Positions 25,480 through 35,530 of a DNA stretch of 64,000 nt are shown one piece after another. The DNA is from Mactromeris polynyma (Eukaryota; Mollusca; Bivalvia; Venerida; Mactridae). Each line of letters opens with the position of its first letter. Position 1 is the first letter of the stretch. A program made the position numbers and the translations under genes. The stretch spans positions 5,642,001-5,706,000 of the forward strand of contig JASFXZ010000012.1 of NCBI GenBank assembly GCA_032209605.1. The letters run 5' to 3'. The notes under the pieces were generated by a model. The model was not told the origin of the DNA and did not search any database. It saw only the letters and a list, made by a program, of their open reading frames with translations.

Positions 25480-25960
25480 ACGGGCGTATCGCGGCCGAAT
25501 CACGGCCAAAAATTTCTGCCCGTGAAGCAGACGCTGTTGGACGCTTTGAGGTCGCGATAAAGACGCGATACAGCCGTACTTTACCCGTCGTTACACGCGG
25601 TAAGAAATTCACACGCGGTTGGCCGCGCGAAAAAGTTTTGGGCTGCCCAAAAATTTAGACCGCGGGTAATCGCGGGCGGTACACGTGGTACACACGCGGT
25701 AAAGACGCGGTACAGACGCGGAACGAACGTGCTAGGACGTGCTACGGCCGCGGTTAAGACGTGGTTACACGCGGTAGGACGCGAAATTTTAGCGGGTAAT
25801 CGCGGGTGGAGCACGGTCATAGCACGTTTGTTCCGCGTCTGTACCGCGTTGTTATCACGTGCATTAGCGTGTGTACCGCGTGTAAGCACGGACAAACGCC
25901 TTTCTCCGCGTAAACAGCGCGCCCCAATACCGGCCTAATCACGTTCAATTGCGTCTTGTA
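25480..25960. repeat. GC-rich subterminal repeats of the Harbinger element
   Basis: Many short degenerate copies of (A/T)ACACGCGGTA, GACGCGGTAC and CGCGGGTAAT in both orientations. Such clustered motifs are typical transposase-binding regions. The opposing open frames here are by-products of low stop-codon density in GC-rich repeats. Confidence 0.7.
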
Positions 25961-26081
25961 CACGTCCCAAATACGATTGTCCACGGCCTAATCGCGTCCG
26001 TACAACGTCTGATTTTAGGTATATAAAAAGCGCGATTTGCCGAGCATTCGTCAGTTGTGCTCCAGACGTCAAGGGGTGAAC

Positions 26082-26765
26082 ATGGATCCCCGTCACCGTA
26101 ATGACCTCGTCTTGCTGCTCCAGCAGCATCAGAACCAAGTGGTACAGGTCCATCAGCTCCTCATTGACAGAAGAAGACGAAGGAGGAGGAGGAGGGTGGT
26201 CCGGAACATCTGGGTGCGCGACTGGATTGGCAGGAGACCTGAGCTGGGGCTGTACGATCGTCTCATGGTGGAGCTCCGTAATGAAGATCCAAGGGCCTTC
26301 CAGAACTTCATGAGAATGCCACCTGCCATGTTCGATGAAATTGTGCAGAGACTGACACCAGCCCTTACCAAGGAGACCACCAACTGGCGAGCACCCCTTG
26401 ATCCAGGCCTGAAGGTTGCCCTCACCCTGAGGCACCTTGCTTCTGGCGCCAAGTACCGTGAGATGCAGTATGGCTGGAGGGTCCCTCACAACACCATCAG
26501 TCTGGTGTTGCGCGAAGTGTGTGCGGCCATCGTCGAGGAGTTCCGTGATGAGCTGCTCGCGCCACCACAGACTGCTGCAGAGTGGCGTCAGATTAGTGAC
26601 AATTGGATGAACAGTTGGAACTTTCCGCATGTCATTGGTGCAATAGACGGCAAGCACATTGCCTGTAAATCTCCTGCCAACACTGGGTCCGACTACTTCA
26701 ACTACAAGGGCTTCTTCAGTGTCATCCTCCTGGCAGTCGTCACATCTGACTACAAGTTCCTCTGA
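26082..26765 (+). CDS. Harbinger transposase (HARBI1-like), C-terminally truncated
   Basis: This is a DDE-type nuclease of the PIF/Harbinger family. The ATG at 26082 (MDPRHRNDLVLLLQQ) is preferred because the upstream part of the frame has no ATG. The protein has 227 residues, against about 350 usual. Residues 15-50 include a Gln-rich part and an Arg-rich patch (RRRRRRRRR, possible nuclear signal). Later come the RMPPAMFDEIVQRL helix, LRHLASGAKYREMQYGWRVP and ISLVLREVC, the HTH-like N-terminal region of HARBI1 proteins. GAIDGKHI holds the first catalytic Asp (about residue 189), followed by YFNYKGFFSVILLAVV. The frame stops at TSDYKFL, just where the second catalytic Asp block (D.G..G..SD) should start, and the right subterminal GC-rich repeats begin soon after. 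The frame is otherwise undamaged, which suggests a fairly recent deletion. The product cannot be catalytic. Confidence 0.9.
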   Translation: MDPRHRNDLVLLLQQHQNQVVQVHQLLIDRRRRRRRRRVVRNIWVRDWIGRRPELGLYDRLMVELRNEDPRAFQNFMRMPPAMFDEIVQRLTPALTKETTNWRAPLDPGLKVALTLRHLASGAKYREMQYGWRVPHNTISLVLREVCAAIVEEFRDELLAPPQTAAEWRQISDNWMNSWNFPHVIGAIDGKHIACKSPANTGSDYFNYKGFFSVILLAVVTSDYKFL

Positions 26766-27011
26766 GCGGTTATGATTTCTACAGCCCGGTTCGGCTGCTT
26801 TATTATACCCGTGGTAGGCCGCGGTACCGCCGCGCTTCGCCCGCGATAAGGACGCGGAACAGTCGCCGGCGTCTGTTCCGCGGGCATACCACGGGTAAAC
26901 CGCGGGTAAGCCAATTTTGCACATTTTCCACCACGGGCAACCGCGGGCAAAAAAAAATCGCGAAATTTTACCCGCGATACAGACGCGAAAGGCTGTGTGA
27001 CCGGGCCTTTA

Positions 27012-27333
27012 GGTACGGGTACCACCAGCATAGTAGAAATAGGAAACCCTTCGTTTCCATCGAAATATATTTATATATAAACGCGCGATACATTCTAAAA
27101 TTATCTATAGATAAGTGGTCTAATCGGTAAATCGTCCGAACGGTTATTAATGTATTTATAGGCTTCATGATCGAATCCCAACGCAAACACGATGTTTTAG
27201 CTTTATACACAAAATAGCTTGGTTGCAAGATGTTTTTATATTTTGGTAAATTTGTTTGGAATATATTTAGTATCATTTTAAAAGTCTGTCAAAATCAGAT
27301 AATTTCATCAGCATTGTCGGTAGTCCCCCGAAA
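27012..27333. other. Spacer between Harbinger and 27-bp array
   Basis: The interval 27113-27190 has GTGGTCTAATCGGTAAATCG followed by TGATCGAATCCCAAC, a possible decayed tRNA-like sequence (A box, B-box-like). Nothing else was seen. Confidence 0.3.
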
Positions 27334-27863
27334 CTCGGATGTTGTATCTGTTTCCCCAGTCTCGGATGCTGTATCTGTTTCTCCAGTCTCTGATGCTGTA
27401 TCTGTTTCCCAAGTCTCGGATGCTGTATCTGTTTCCCCAGTCTCGGATGCTGTATCTGTTTCCCCAGTCTCGGATGCAGTATCTGTTTTCCCAGTCTCGG
27501 ATGCTGTATCTGTTTCCCCAGTCTCGGATGCTGTATCTGTTTCCCCAGTCTCGGATGCTGTATCTGTTTTCCCAGTCTCGGATGCTGTATATGTTTCCCC
27601 AGTCTCGGATGCTGTATCTGTTTCCCCAGTCTCGGATGCTGTATCTGTTTCCCCAGTCTCGGATGCTGTATCTGTTTCCCCAGTCTCGGATGCTGTATCT
27701 GTTTCCCCAGTCTCGAATGATGTATCTGTTTCCCCAGACTCGGATGCTGTATATGTTTCCCCAGACTCGGATGCTGAATCTGTTTCCCCAGTCTCGGATG
27801 CTGTTTCTGTTCCCCCAGTCTCGGATGCTGTTTCTGTTCCCCCAGTCTCGGATGCTGTATCTG
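27334..27863. repeat. 27-bp minisatellite, 19 full copies plus a partial
   Basis: The unit is CTCGGATGCTGTATCTGTTT followed by CCCCAGT. Copies differ at only a few positions (TTTTCCCAG, TATATG, TTCTGTTCCC variants). As 27 is a multiple of three, all plus frames and at least one minus frame stay open, giving 9-residue repeats (SDAVSVSPV on the plus strand, SIRDWGNRY on the minus). A real coding exon cannot be excluded. The flanks of the plus frame (hydrophobic MFLYFGKFVW.. and CLSLVIYVCIVLVVSCC) are not a recognisable protein. Confidence 0.95.
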
Positions 27864-28875
27864 AGCCTCACCTTTGCCTCTCTTTGGTGATTTATGTCTG
27901 TATAGTTCTGGTGGTTTCCTGCTGCAACTGATGCTGTCTTTAACGACATATTAAGGAATATACTGAGACTACTTTCCTCCCCTGGTTTACAGAAAAATGT
28001 ACTCTGGTCTGACAATGGCCTCTGTATCTGCACTAAGTTGTTTATTATCAGACGACGATTAATGCTCAAGTAAATCATATTTATATGACGTAAACAGTTC
28101 ACGAAAGGTACATTACTTTTGCGCTTAAATACTAGTATTATGTCAAAACATTTCATTTATATTTTTGCATGATTAATGATGTTCTTGGTTATATCTGATG
28201 ATAAATGTTCACTAATGTTTCAGGTATTAAAGGAAAAAACAATCAAGGTCAGTGCGTATTGCACTTAAACATATTGATAAAAGTAGGTTTGATAAGAATA
28301 CATCCTGTACTCGCAATATCACGGACAAAGATATTACCCACAATCAGTAGAGGATATGTTTATAACATGTTTTAGTACCTGTGGTTACTGTTCATCTTTT
28401 CGATCTGTGTGGGTGTTGGCCGTATTGACCGACTTAAACATTTGTTGTTCAAACGCGGAGACAGTGAGTTTGGCATCACTTCAAACTGGTTTAAGCCACC
28501 ATACCAGTATTTATACAGACAGTTTCAAGGCTGTGAAGCCGGTGTGTCCTCTTTATGTTTCTACAGTTGTTTTTATATTTGAATTACGGAACTGGATATA
28601 ATTACATTTTGTTAAAAGTACCTTAAAGTCAAGATAGTCATTCATTGATCTACTTATGGATGCCTGTGTCGGTGAAGTGTTAGACGTATTACCGAAAAAA
28701 GAATGTTCGGGCGTTAACTATTAAACAGCTGTTGTTTTACATGACTGCTCAGGTGTTCTGCCGGCGGTATGGTTTAAATATCGTTTAATTGCTCAGTGCA
28801 AAAACAAAGTAGTGCACTTTCCTGTAATTATTGAGTTGATTAATGTATTTCAATGTACATAATAACGTATATGAA
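27864..28875. other. Intergenic DNA; fragment of family A
   Basis: ACAGACAGTTTCAAGGCTGT near 28516 matches the right end of dispersed family A (inverted). No gene was recognised. Confidence 0.35.
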
Positions 28876-29165
28876 TTTGTGTTTCGGCGCAGCCGTACTA
28901 ACATGACTTTGCTATTTGCATATCAGTGTTGTGTAAACCAATCAAATTTTGCGATAACCACCAAGGCAATTTCTCTTCAACCGAACAACATTTGTATTCT
29001 TGACCATGGATTGGTTAACGTTTCGATAAAGGGTACGTTACCTTACCAACGTCAAATGAATTTCGGTGAATTTACCGAAATTAATTTTAGATCTTGAGAG
29101 ACCAGTTATCGTAACATCCCGGCATATTTTTATGTTGCACAACAAATCTTAGCCTTGCGCCAACC
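28876..29165 (-). repeat. Dispersed repeat family B, copy 2 (inverted)
   Basis: The reverse complement matches 14020-14275 block by block, with extra sequence around ACCGAAATTCATTTGACGTT that copy 1 lacks. The 84-codon open frame across this copy is not preserved in copy 1. Confidence 0.75.
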
Positions 29166-29330
29166 ATCTTTCAATAAATCTCAACCTTCAGATTGCAACA
29201 ACTCTGCTAGCTTCAGGTTAGCGCGGCAATCGTGCATCGCACATCAACATTGAATACCGACCAAGACTGAAAACAGAGACAGCACTGACATCGTTATTCG
29301 ACTTATATTTTTGAATATATATCTCAAATC

Positions 29331-29598
29331 GAACCCAGAGCTAGCACTGACATCAACATTCGAACATTACCGTGGCGAATACATATCTGAAGTAGAAATG
29401 CGAGCCAGCTCGTACATCGATAATCGAGTTTTCTAAACAATTATTTGAATACAGACCTAGTAGCGAACCCAGAGCTAGCACCGACATCAACATTCGAACT
29501 TGATCGCGGCGAATACATATTTGGAGATGAATAACGAGCTTGCTCGTACATCGTTATTCGATTTTAGTGAATTATTGAATACAGACCTAGTACACGCT
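29331..29598. repeat. Tandem duplication, 134-bp period, two copies
   Basis: GAACCCAGAGCTAGCAC starts at 29331 and again at 29465. Each copy continues through GACATCAACATTCGAAC, GGCGAATACATAT and GCTCGTACATCG, and ends with GAATACAGACCTAGTA. A third, more decayed relative may precede it (29220-29330). A 12-base C run lies at 29693-29704. Confidence 0.85.
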
Positions 29599-29797
29599 CT
29601 CCAAACACGCGCTTTACTTCCAAATTGAGAACATTTTTGTTGGGGGTTGGGGAGGGTTGAAAACAAAAGTCTTCTGGAGGTGGGTCGAACCGCCCCCCCC
29701 CCCCAAAAAAATTATTTATACTTTTTCATTTCTTTGCATTTCTAATTCACAGCAACAACAAAAGTCTTTTGAGGGCACCCTTTAACAATTTAATTTA

Positions 29798-30085
29798 AGT
29801 CGATGAGAGTGACTTCCCTTTATAATCAGGGGATGTCACTCTAAAAACTTACAATTATAAAGTCGGTAACAGTGCCTTTATAATCAGGGGAGATCACTCT
29901 TAAACACTTAACATTGTAAGTCGATAGCAGTGATTTCCCTTGATAATCAGGGGAGGTCACTCTAAAAAACGTTTATATATGTCGGTAAGAGTGAATTTCT
30001 TTTTGTAAGGAGGGGAGGTTACTCTCAAAACTTTAAATTTAAGTCGGTAAGATTGACTTCCCTTTATAATCAGGGGAGATCACCA
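29798..30085. repeat. Tandem array of hairpins, about 60-bp period, 5 units
   Basis: Each unit reads AAGTCG(A/G)TGAGAGTGACTT, CCCTTTATAATCAGGGGA, TGTCACTC and an AT-rich spacer. GAGTGACTTCCC and GGGGATGTCACTC are inverted repeats around a short TATAATC loop, so every unit can fold into a stem of about 12 bp. Units differ by substitutions, some compensated on the other arm. Function unknown. Confidence 0.85.
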
Positions 30086-30185
30086 TAAACACGGATATAA
30101 CGGAAAATTGCCGTAATGTAACGGAAATAACCAAAAAATGCAGGAAATTAACGGAAATATCTGATAAATGCCGGTAGTTAAAGGA
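30086..30185. repeat. Short degenerate repeat, about 29 bp, 3-4 copies
   Basis: Repeats of TAACGGAAATA..AATGC(C/A)GG(T/A)A follow the hairpin array directly. Confidence 0.6.
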
Positions 30186-31185
30186 GATTTCAGACACAGG
30201 CGTATCATGACCGTGCCACCACATACACGTATCGTGCGGTATTTATCTCTAAAAAAAACGAACAGAAATAGTTCTACAAAGCACTGATTAGCTCGACGGC
30301 TTTTCCTTATACAATTAATATAAGGAAACAAACGCAGCAAGATCCGCGCGAAGCAGAAATGAGCAATACGCTTTGTTGATACTTGAACAAATACCAAAAA
30401 CACAAATATACGATTGCTTGATAACTTTATAACGGCTTTCACATAAATAGATCTGACGGTATTTAGGTGTATTTCTATCTCCAATAAATTTAAATAAGCA
30501 TTAAATGCAATATCGTTTCTGAGAAAATCTGTCGTATGAATTAAACAACTTGGTTTTTTATATTGTTTTAAAATCGATAGCTTAATAAAATAGATATTAG
30601 CAAAAGTATAATATCTAAGTTCAGGATTTTATGTCTCTACATTTAATGTTTGTGCCCCGGGGGCATACGCAAACTACACAGAACCTTACTCTCACCTATA
30701 ACAATACATGTAACATAAACGTAATGGAAATATACTACTTACTGGATAAATCTTGAAATACACTATACGATCCACTTTCAGACGCAGTTGTTTAGGCAAA
30801 CAATATTATGTTCATTTGGTTTTCATACAACACTGTCATGTTTACAATAATAAGAATAACGCCTCTATGGCGATCAAGATTTATTTTGGCATACATCACA
30901 CCATTAACGAAAAAGTTGTAAAACTAATAACATTGACTAAGTAACAAAATAATTTCCGAAACTTAATAACATATAATATTACATTGATTTTAAAACATTT
31001 CGGTGCATTACCTCCCTTTACATAAATTATGAAAGGTAATATGACATTGTAAAAAATTATAAGTTAACTTATACATAAGTTATATTAGGTTCATTTTTGT
31101 TCATTTGTTTACCTAAAAAAACATAAACTTTCTTTAGTTAAAATATCAATGAATATGCATTATCGAAGAATACTCTAATAATGTA
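30186..31185. other. Intergenic DNA; nothing recognised
   Basis: AT-rich. No gene, repeat array or tRNA-like sequence was seen. Confidence 0.35.
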
Positions 31186-31189
31186 TTTA

Positions 31190-31617
31190 GGTTTTTTTTG
31201 TCAATTTCTCTTAGAACGTTCCAAGTTTTTTAGTCATTTTCTCTTAGAACGTTCTAAGGTTTTTAGTCAATTTCTATTAGAACGTTCTAAGGTTTTTTGG
31301 ACATTTTCTCTTAAACGTTCTAAGAGTTTTGGTCAATTTCTCTTAGAACGTTCTAAGGTTTTTAATCATTTTCTCTTAGAACGTTATAAGTTGTTTGGTG
31401 AAATTCTCTTAGAACGTTCTAAGATATTGCATGTTTGTGCGTTTTGCTAATGAAATTAGGTGTAATTTTACTGAAAACATTTTGAAAATAAAGAGGGTTT
31501 GACAACCATTTGTACTTTTTTGTCTTCATTTTTATGTGCATAATACACGGTGAAAAAGCCTTAAAACGGGGGATAACACTGGGAGTAGAGTACGATTCCC
31601 TTTTTATAATATAACGA
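31190..31617 (+). repeat. Palindromic-array element, copy 1 (short array plus tail)
   Basis: About seven units of roughly 33 bp, TTTTTGGTCAATTTCTC then TTAGAACGTTCTAAGG (31190-31427), followed by the conserved tail (31428-31617). The tail runs from a GATATTGCATG junction through TGAAATTAGGTGTAATTTTA, GAAAATAAAGAGGGTTTGAC, AACCATTTGTACTTTTTTGT and ACTGGGAGTAGAGTACG to AATATAACG. The same tail ends the arrays at 43.9 and 56.3 kb. The 89-codon open frame over the array is a by-product of its 33-bp period. Confidence 0.85.
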
Positions 31618-34600
31618 GTTTTATCTGTATTTGTCGAAAACACGTTTTTAACATGCGTTTTTTACAAGTATTGAGTTAGTAATATGATAAAATAAGATTT
31701 TTTAATCGCCTATACATTGTAATGGTTCATATTAAGAATGTTTAGCTTATGTCACAACAATACTGGTATATATATTGAATATTTATTTGCATGCTGCTAA
31801 AAAGATACACAAATAAGATACGGTACTTTTAATGAAGTAAACAATATATGTCACTTAAAAATGTCAATCAACATATTTACTTCTTAAATGCAGTACCTTT
31901 AAATCTTGGAATTTTGCTTACAAGTTTTTGCTACCAGAAAGTCGAGAAAGTGTGAACATGCTTGTAGCTTAATCAAGATGTCTTTCAAGAAATCTTAAGC
32001 AAGAAAATCAAACTTCAAAGATTGCAAGGTCGCTTACAGTATAGCAGTCGATCCTTTGACACTTACTACTTAATTAGATTTACAATACACATTTTGTCAA
32101 GTGAATCAGTTTCAACGTCTGATAGCATACGAAAGGTGATACGAGATTCAGACAAGAACGTTGGCGTTCATTTGTGAGTGGGCTTTGTCATGTCGTTTAT
32201 CTTTTTCCTGTTATTTATATATAATACATCTTCATGTAACACATTAATAACAATTTGATATTGAATTATAGTCACATTCGTATCCTTTATTTTAGTCGAT
32301 ATATATATATCTAATTATGACCAAATTATATCCAAAAAAGGTTTCGTAGCAGTAGCGATCAATGACATTAAATATAAGTCGTATTACTACCACTCTTCAG
32401 AAAGTTTCTATTATTTTCAGACGTATGACACAATGTTCGAATACCCGGTATTCCAGTAATGACGATCTGTGAAAAATATTGTTTAATTACATGTTAACTT
32501 CATTAACGCTATCAGCGTTTGATATATTTAAAAAAACTAACGTTACAACATTTAAGGCCGTGAGGCCGTTGAACATTTTGTAGTTTGTCTTCATTTCTTT
32601 GCAACGGTTGCTAATTTAAGAACAGTTGCAATGATGTCAAGTAAATAGCTCTAGGCAAATATATACACGAACAAGTCAAAAGAAAAGTCTTCTCAGATAG
32701 TTATAAAAACACACTAGTAACTACTAAACAGGCAGTTCATCATTTTCAAAAAAACTGTTTTGCAGCGGATGCAATTCATTTCTTGAATTCAGTCGACGCA
32801 ACGAATAATCTAAAAGGTTTCTGCTAATGTTTGATATTGATTTTTGAACACTAGTTTATCTCTTAATTATACATCATTCGGACTTTTTACCTTTATGGTG
32901 TTGGTGGTTTTAACAATTTTGACAAACAAACAGTTTTGACAGTATAATGGTCAATAAGAGATCCCAGGGAAACATCAGCAATCATATAATAGGGAGTAGA
33001 TGAGCATACATCTATGGATAAGGGACAATAAGGAATTGACTGAAGAAAGGACACAAATTCCAAAGGTACGAAATAAATGTAGAATTGAACAAGACGTGGA
33101 ATAAATATATTCAACAGAATATCAAGCTTATACAGCAACGTTATCACTGCCTCTGAACTCTCAACTCCTAGTGATTCGTGTAGTGGTGTTTCTCTTGGAT
33201 CTCTATGTCTTGTGAATGTGGCGTTTTCTGTACCAATTTATTTATTCCTTCTCGGTATTAATGCGGTACTAAGACCTGTTTAATGGCGTGTCAACCTTGA
33301 AATTAACTTACATATTACATGAACATTATTATGATGCGGAGGTTAACACAGAGGGAATGTTGCATTCACAAAGCAGCTTGTCACCATACCGATCTCTTGG
33401 GTTTGAAGAAGAACATGATAGATGTTATCGCCAAACACCATATGTATAAAATAGGGGAAAACATAGAACTGCCCTTGGGGAACAACAAAGATTTTCGGGT
33501 AAATACACACAATTAACAACACAGAAACCATTATATTGATGCAATGAAAAGAATGACGTCAAAGAGAAACAAAAGAGTATAATCGATTAAACAGCTGATG
33601 TATACAAAACAACTGCAAAGTTGTTCCAATGATCTGTAACAAAAATCGTTTAATTGCTTATTGCAAATTCGAAACGATCAAATGTACTTTTGATTGATAA
33701 CATCTTCACAAATGTGTTAGTTTCCTCTTGATGCACTCAGCGAGCATCATCATAAGTGCATTCCTGTTTAGATTTTACAAAGTTAACTAACATTCTGAAG
33801 CTACACATGGGAAATAAAAGCAAAGGGAACTTTGTTCACGTTACATGTTCAAATGTGCTGCTCTACAGTTAGATAAACAACATCGTTTCCTTGAATTTGA
33901 CTCTCCGGTACATGTTTAATGTAATTTACGACACAAACAACCGCTGGCTACATTCATTCAAAATCACTGTTAATGTTATTACAACTGACAACAGTATAAC
34001 AATGAACATATAGCAAGAGCACTATCGATCCATTGCAACAAACAAATCGCTTCCAGTATGTGATAAACATTATGAACATGACAGTATATTAAACTTTTAA
34101 TGACTTGTCTGGTTAAATGCATGAAGCTTTTTCATTTGTAAATTTGGAAACGGTATTTTCCTTTTGTCTTGTAGAGATATAAACATTTAAATCTATTTAC
34201 TTGACATTGATGCAGTTTTTAAACATATTTGCTACTGCATTTTGATTAAAAACAGGAACTCAGAGTCAAATGTCGCACATCCGAAGAAGAGGCTATCATG
34301 TAACATTTTTTCGGTTACAATATGTGTTCATTAAACAGAAAAAGCCTCCGCTTTATTTCTATAAAGTACACGTATTTATGTGTTTCCTCTTCGTAAACGA
34401 ATAGCATATTGACCTTTGGTGAACCGAACATTTCATTATCTTAAAAAAGTACCAATACATGAAATGCGAAAGTGTGATGTTTCCAAGTTTTGCAATCGAA
34501 GCACTTGAAGAGTCTTCGCTGTTTTTCCCAGTAGTACAAGATTTCCCATGGAGGTTTTTGTCGATTGATTTAATTCTAAAGACGCAGAGACTTCTTCTTC

Positions 34601-35282
34601 CAAGTTTAAGACTAGGTTGTCGATGTTTTGTAGTCACGTTTTATCGTTGCTACATTCTTTACCATTCACATTTCCTTGTTACAATAAATCACCACGTATG
34701 GCATAGAGACGGTATATATTATTCGTTATTACATGTATCATGATCTAGTCGTTTTTTGTCCAGTGTATATTGAATACTATTTTCATGTAATTTATCAATT
34801 TAAGATAACAAGCGGGAAATGCCACATACAAAGTACACAGTCACTTCAAAAGTTCAAGGTGATATAAAACACTACTTACATGACTTTTGTAAACATTTAC
34901 AAAATCAAAGCAGCACTCAACAGAAACACAAATTGTGCTTCTAGAAAGGAGTACCGCCATGGTTTAATGGTGCATAACTTTATCCTACCATCACCCAAAT
35001 TAAAGGACCAGTGTAAGTAAGAAGACCTTCCCTGGATAGTTCCCCATTCATAGACAGCATTCGCGAAGCATGTCTAATATGCACCAAATGACTGCATTTT
35101 ATAGGTAGCTAGTATCAGACGGCAACATAACTGTATTTTCTACCTTTCAAATGTTACCATTCTTACATAGTAAGTGCCCGTAAAAAGTATTGATGATTAT
35201 ATTAAGTAATACATGTGCGCTCATGGATAGTATAGTATTATACTCCTGCTGACCATAAACTTTATAATATCAGAGAGATACT
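31618..35282. other. Intergenic DNA with scraps of family A-like repeats
   Basis: The intervals 32930-33240 and 34810-35040 carry phrases seen in family A or a sister family (TCTTGTGAATGTGGCGTTTT; GAAATGCCACATACAAAGTA). AAGGCCGTGAGGCCGTT near 32553 is a small GC-rich inverted motif. The 92-94 codon frames at 34359-34743 overlap on opposite strands and have no recognisable family. Confidence 0.35.
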
Positions 35283-35530
35283 AAGTTGCTACAGGGAACG
35301 CCACAAACATAAGACAGTGTCTCACCAAACAGACCTACATAAGGTATTTGAGGAGACTCAAGGGTACAAACGTAAGGGAACAGGGGCGTGAGGAATGGCC
35401 TGGCCGACTGTAAGGGATAACTAGGAGCATCAAAGAGGACAAACAGGGGGTAATTAATGGAAGGAAAAGTTCACAGGACAAGTCAAGACAGCCTGCAACA
35501 ATAGGCCAATATTGGAGAGACAGTCTAAGT
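35283..35530 (+). repeat. Dispersed repeat family A, copy 3
   Basis: Starts at GTTGCTACAGGGAACGCCAC and continues with GGTATTTGAGGAGACTCAAG, GAATGGCCTGGCCGACTGTA, ATCAAAGAGGACAAACAGGG and ACAGGACAAGTCAAGACAGC. Small fragments of the same family occur at 47930-47965 and 48098-48136. Confidence 0.75.

Larger units (their letters stand above)
25458..27008 (+). mobile_element. PIF/Harbinger DNA transposon, 1551 bp, both ends intact
   Basis: The terminal inverted repeats begin AGGCCCGGTCACACAGCC at both ends (25458-25475, and 27008-26991 on the minus strand): 18 of 18 bases match, and weaker similarity continues inward through GTATCGCGG-type sequence. The element is flanked by TTA on both sides (25455-25457 and 27009-27011), the 3-bp TWA-type duplication of PIF/Harbinger. 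The subterminal regions (25480-25960 and 26800-26990) are dense in degenerate repeats of ACGCGGTA and CCGCGGGTA, far GC-richer than the host DNA. One transposase ORF is present. The second, Myb-like protein of autonomous Harbingers is absent, so the element is a non-autonomous deletion derivative. Confidence 0.93.

Noticed and set aside
25581..26924. Long minus-strand frames across the Harbinger element
   Set aside because: They are antisense to the transposase or lie in GC-rich subterminal repeats, and have no domain of their own.
27308..28156. A 282-codon minus-strand frame of SIRDWGNRY repeats
   Set aside because: It is the complement of the 27-bp minisatellite. The plus strand is equally open, and the non-repeat ends have no recognisable domain.
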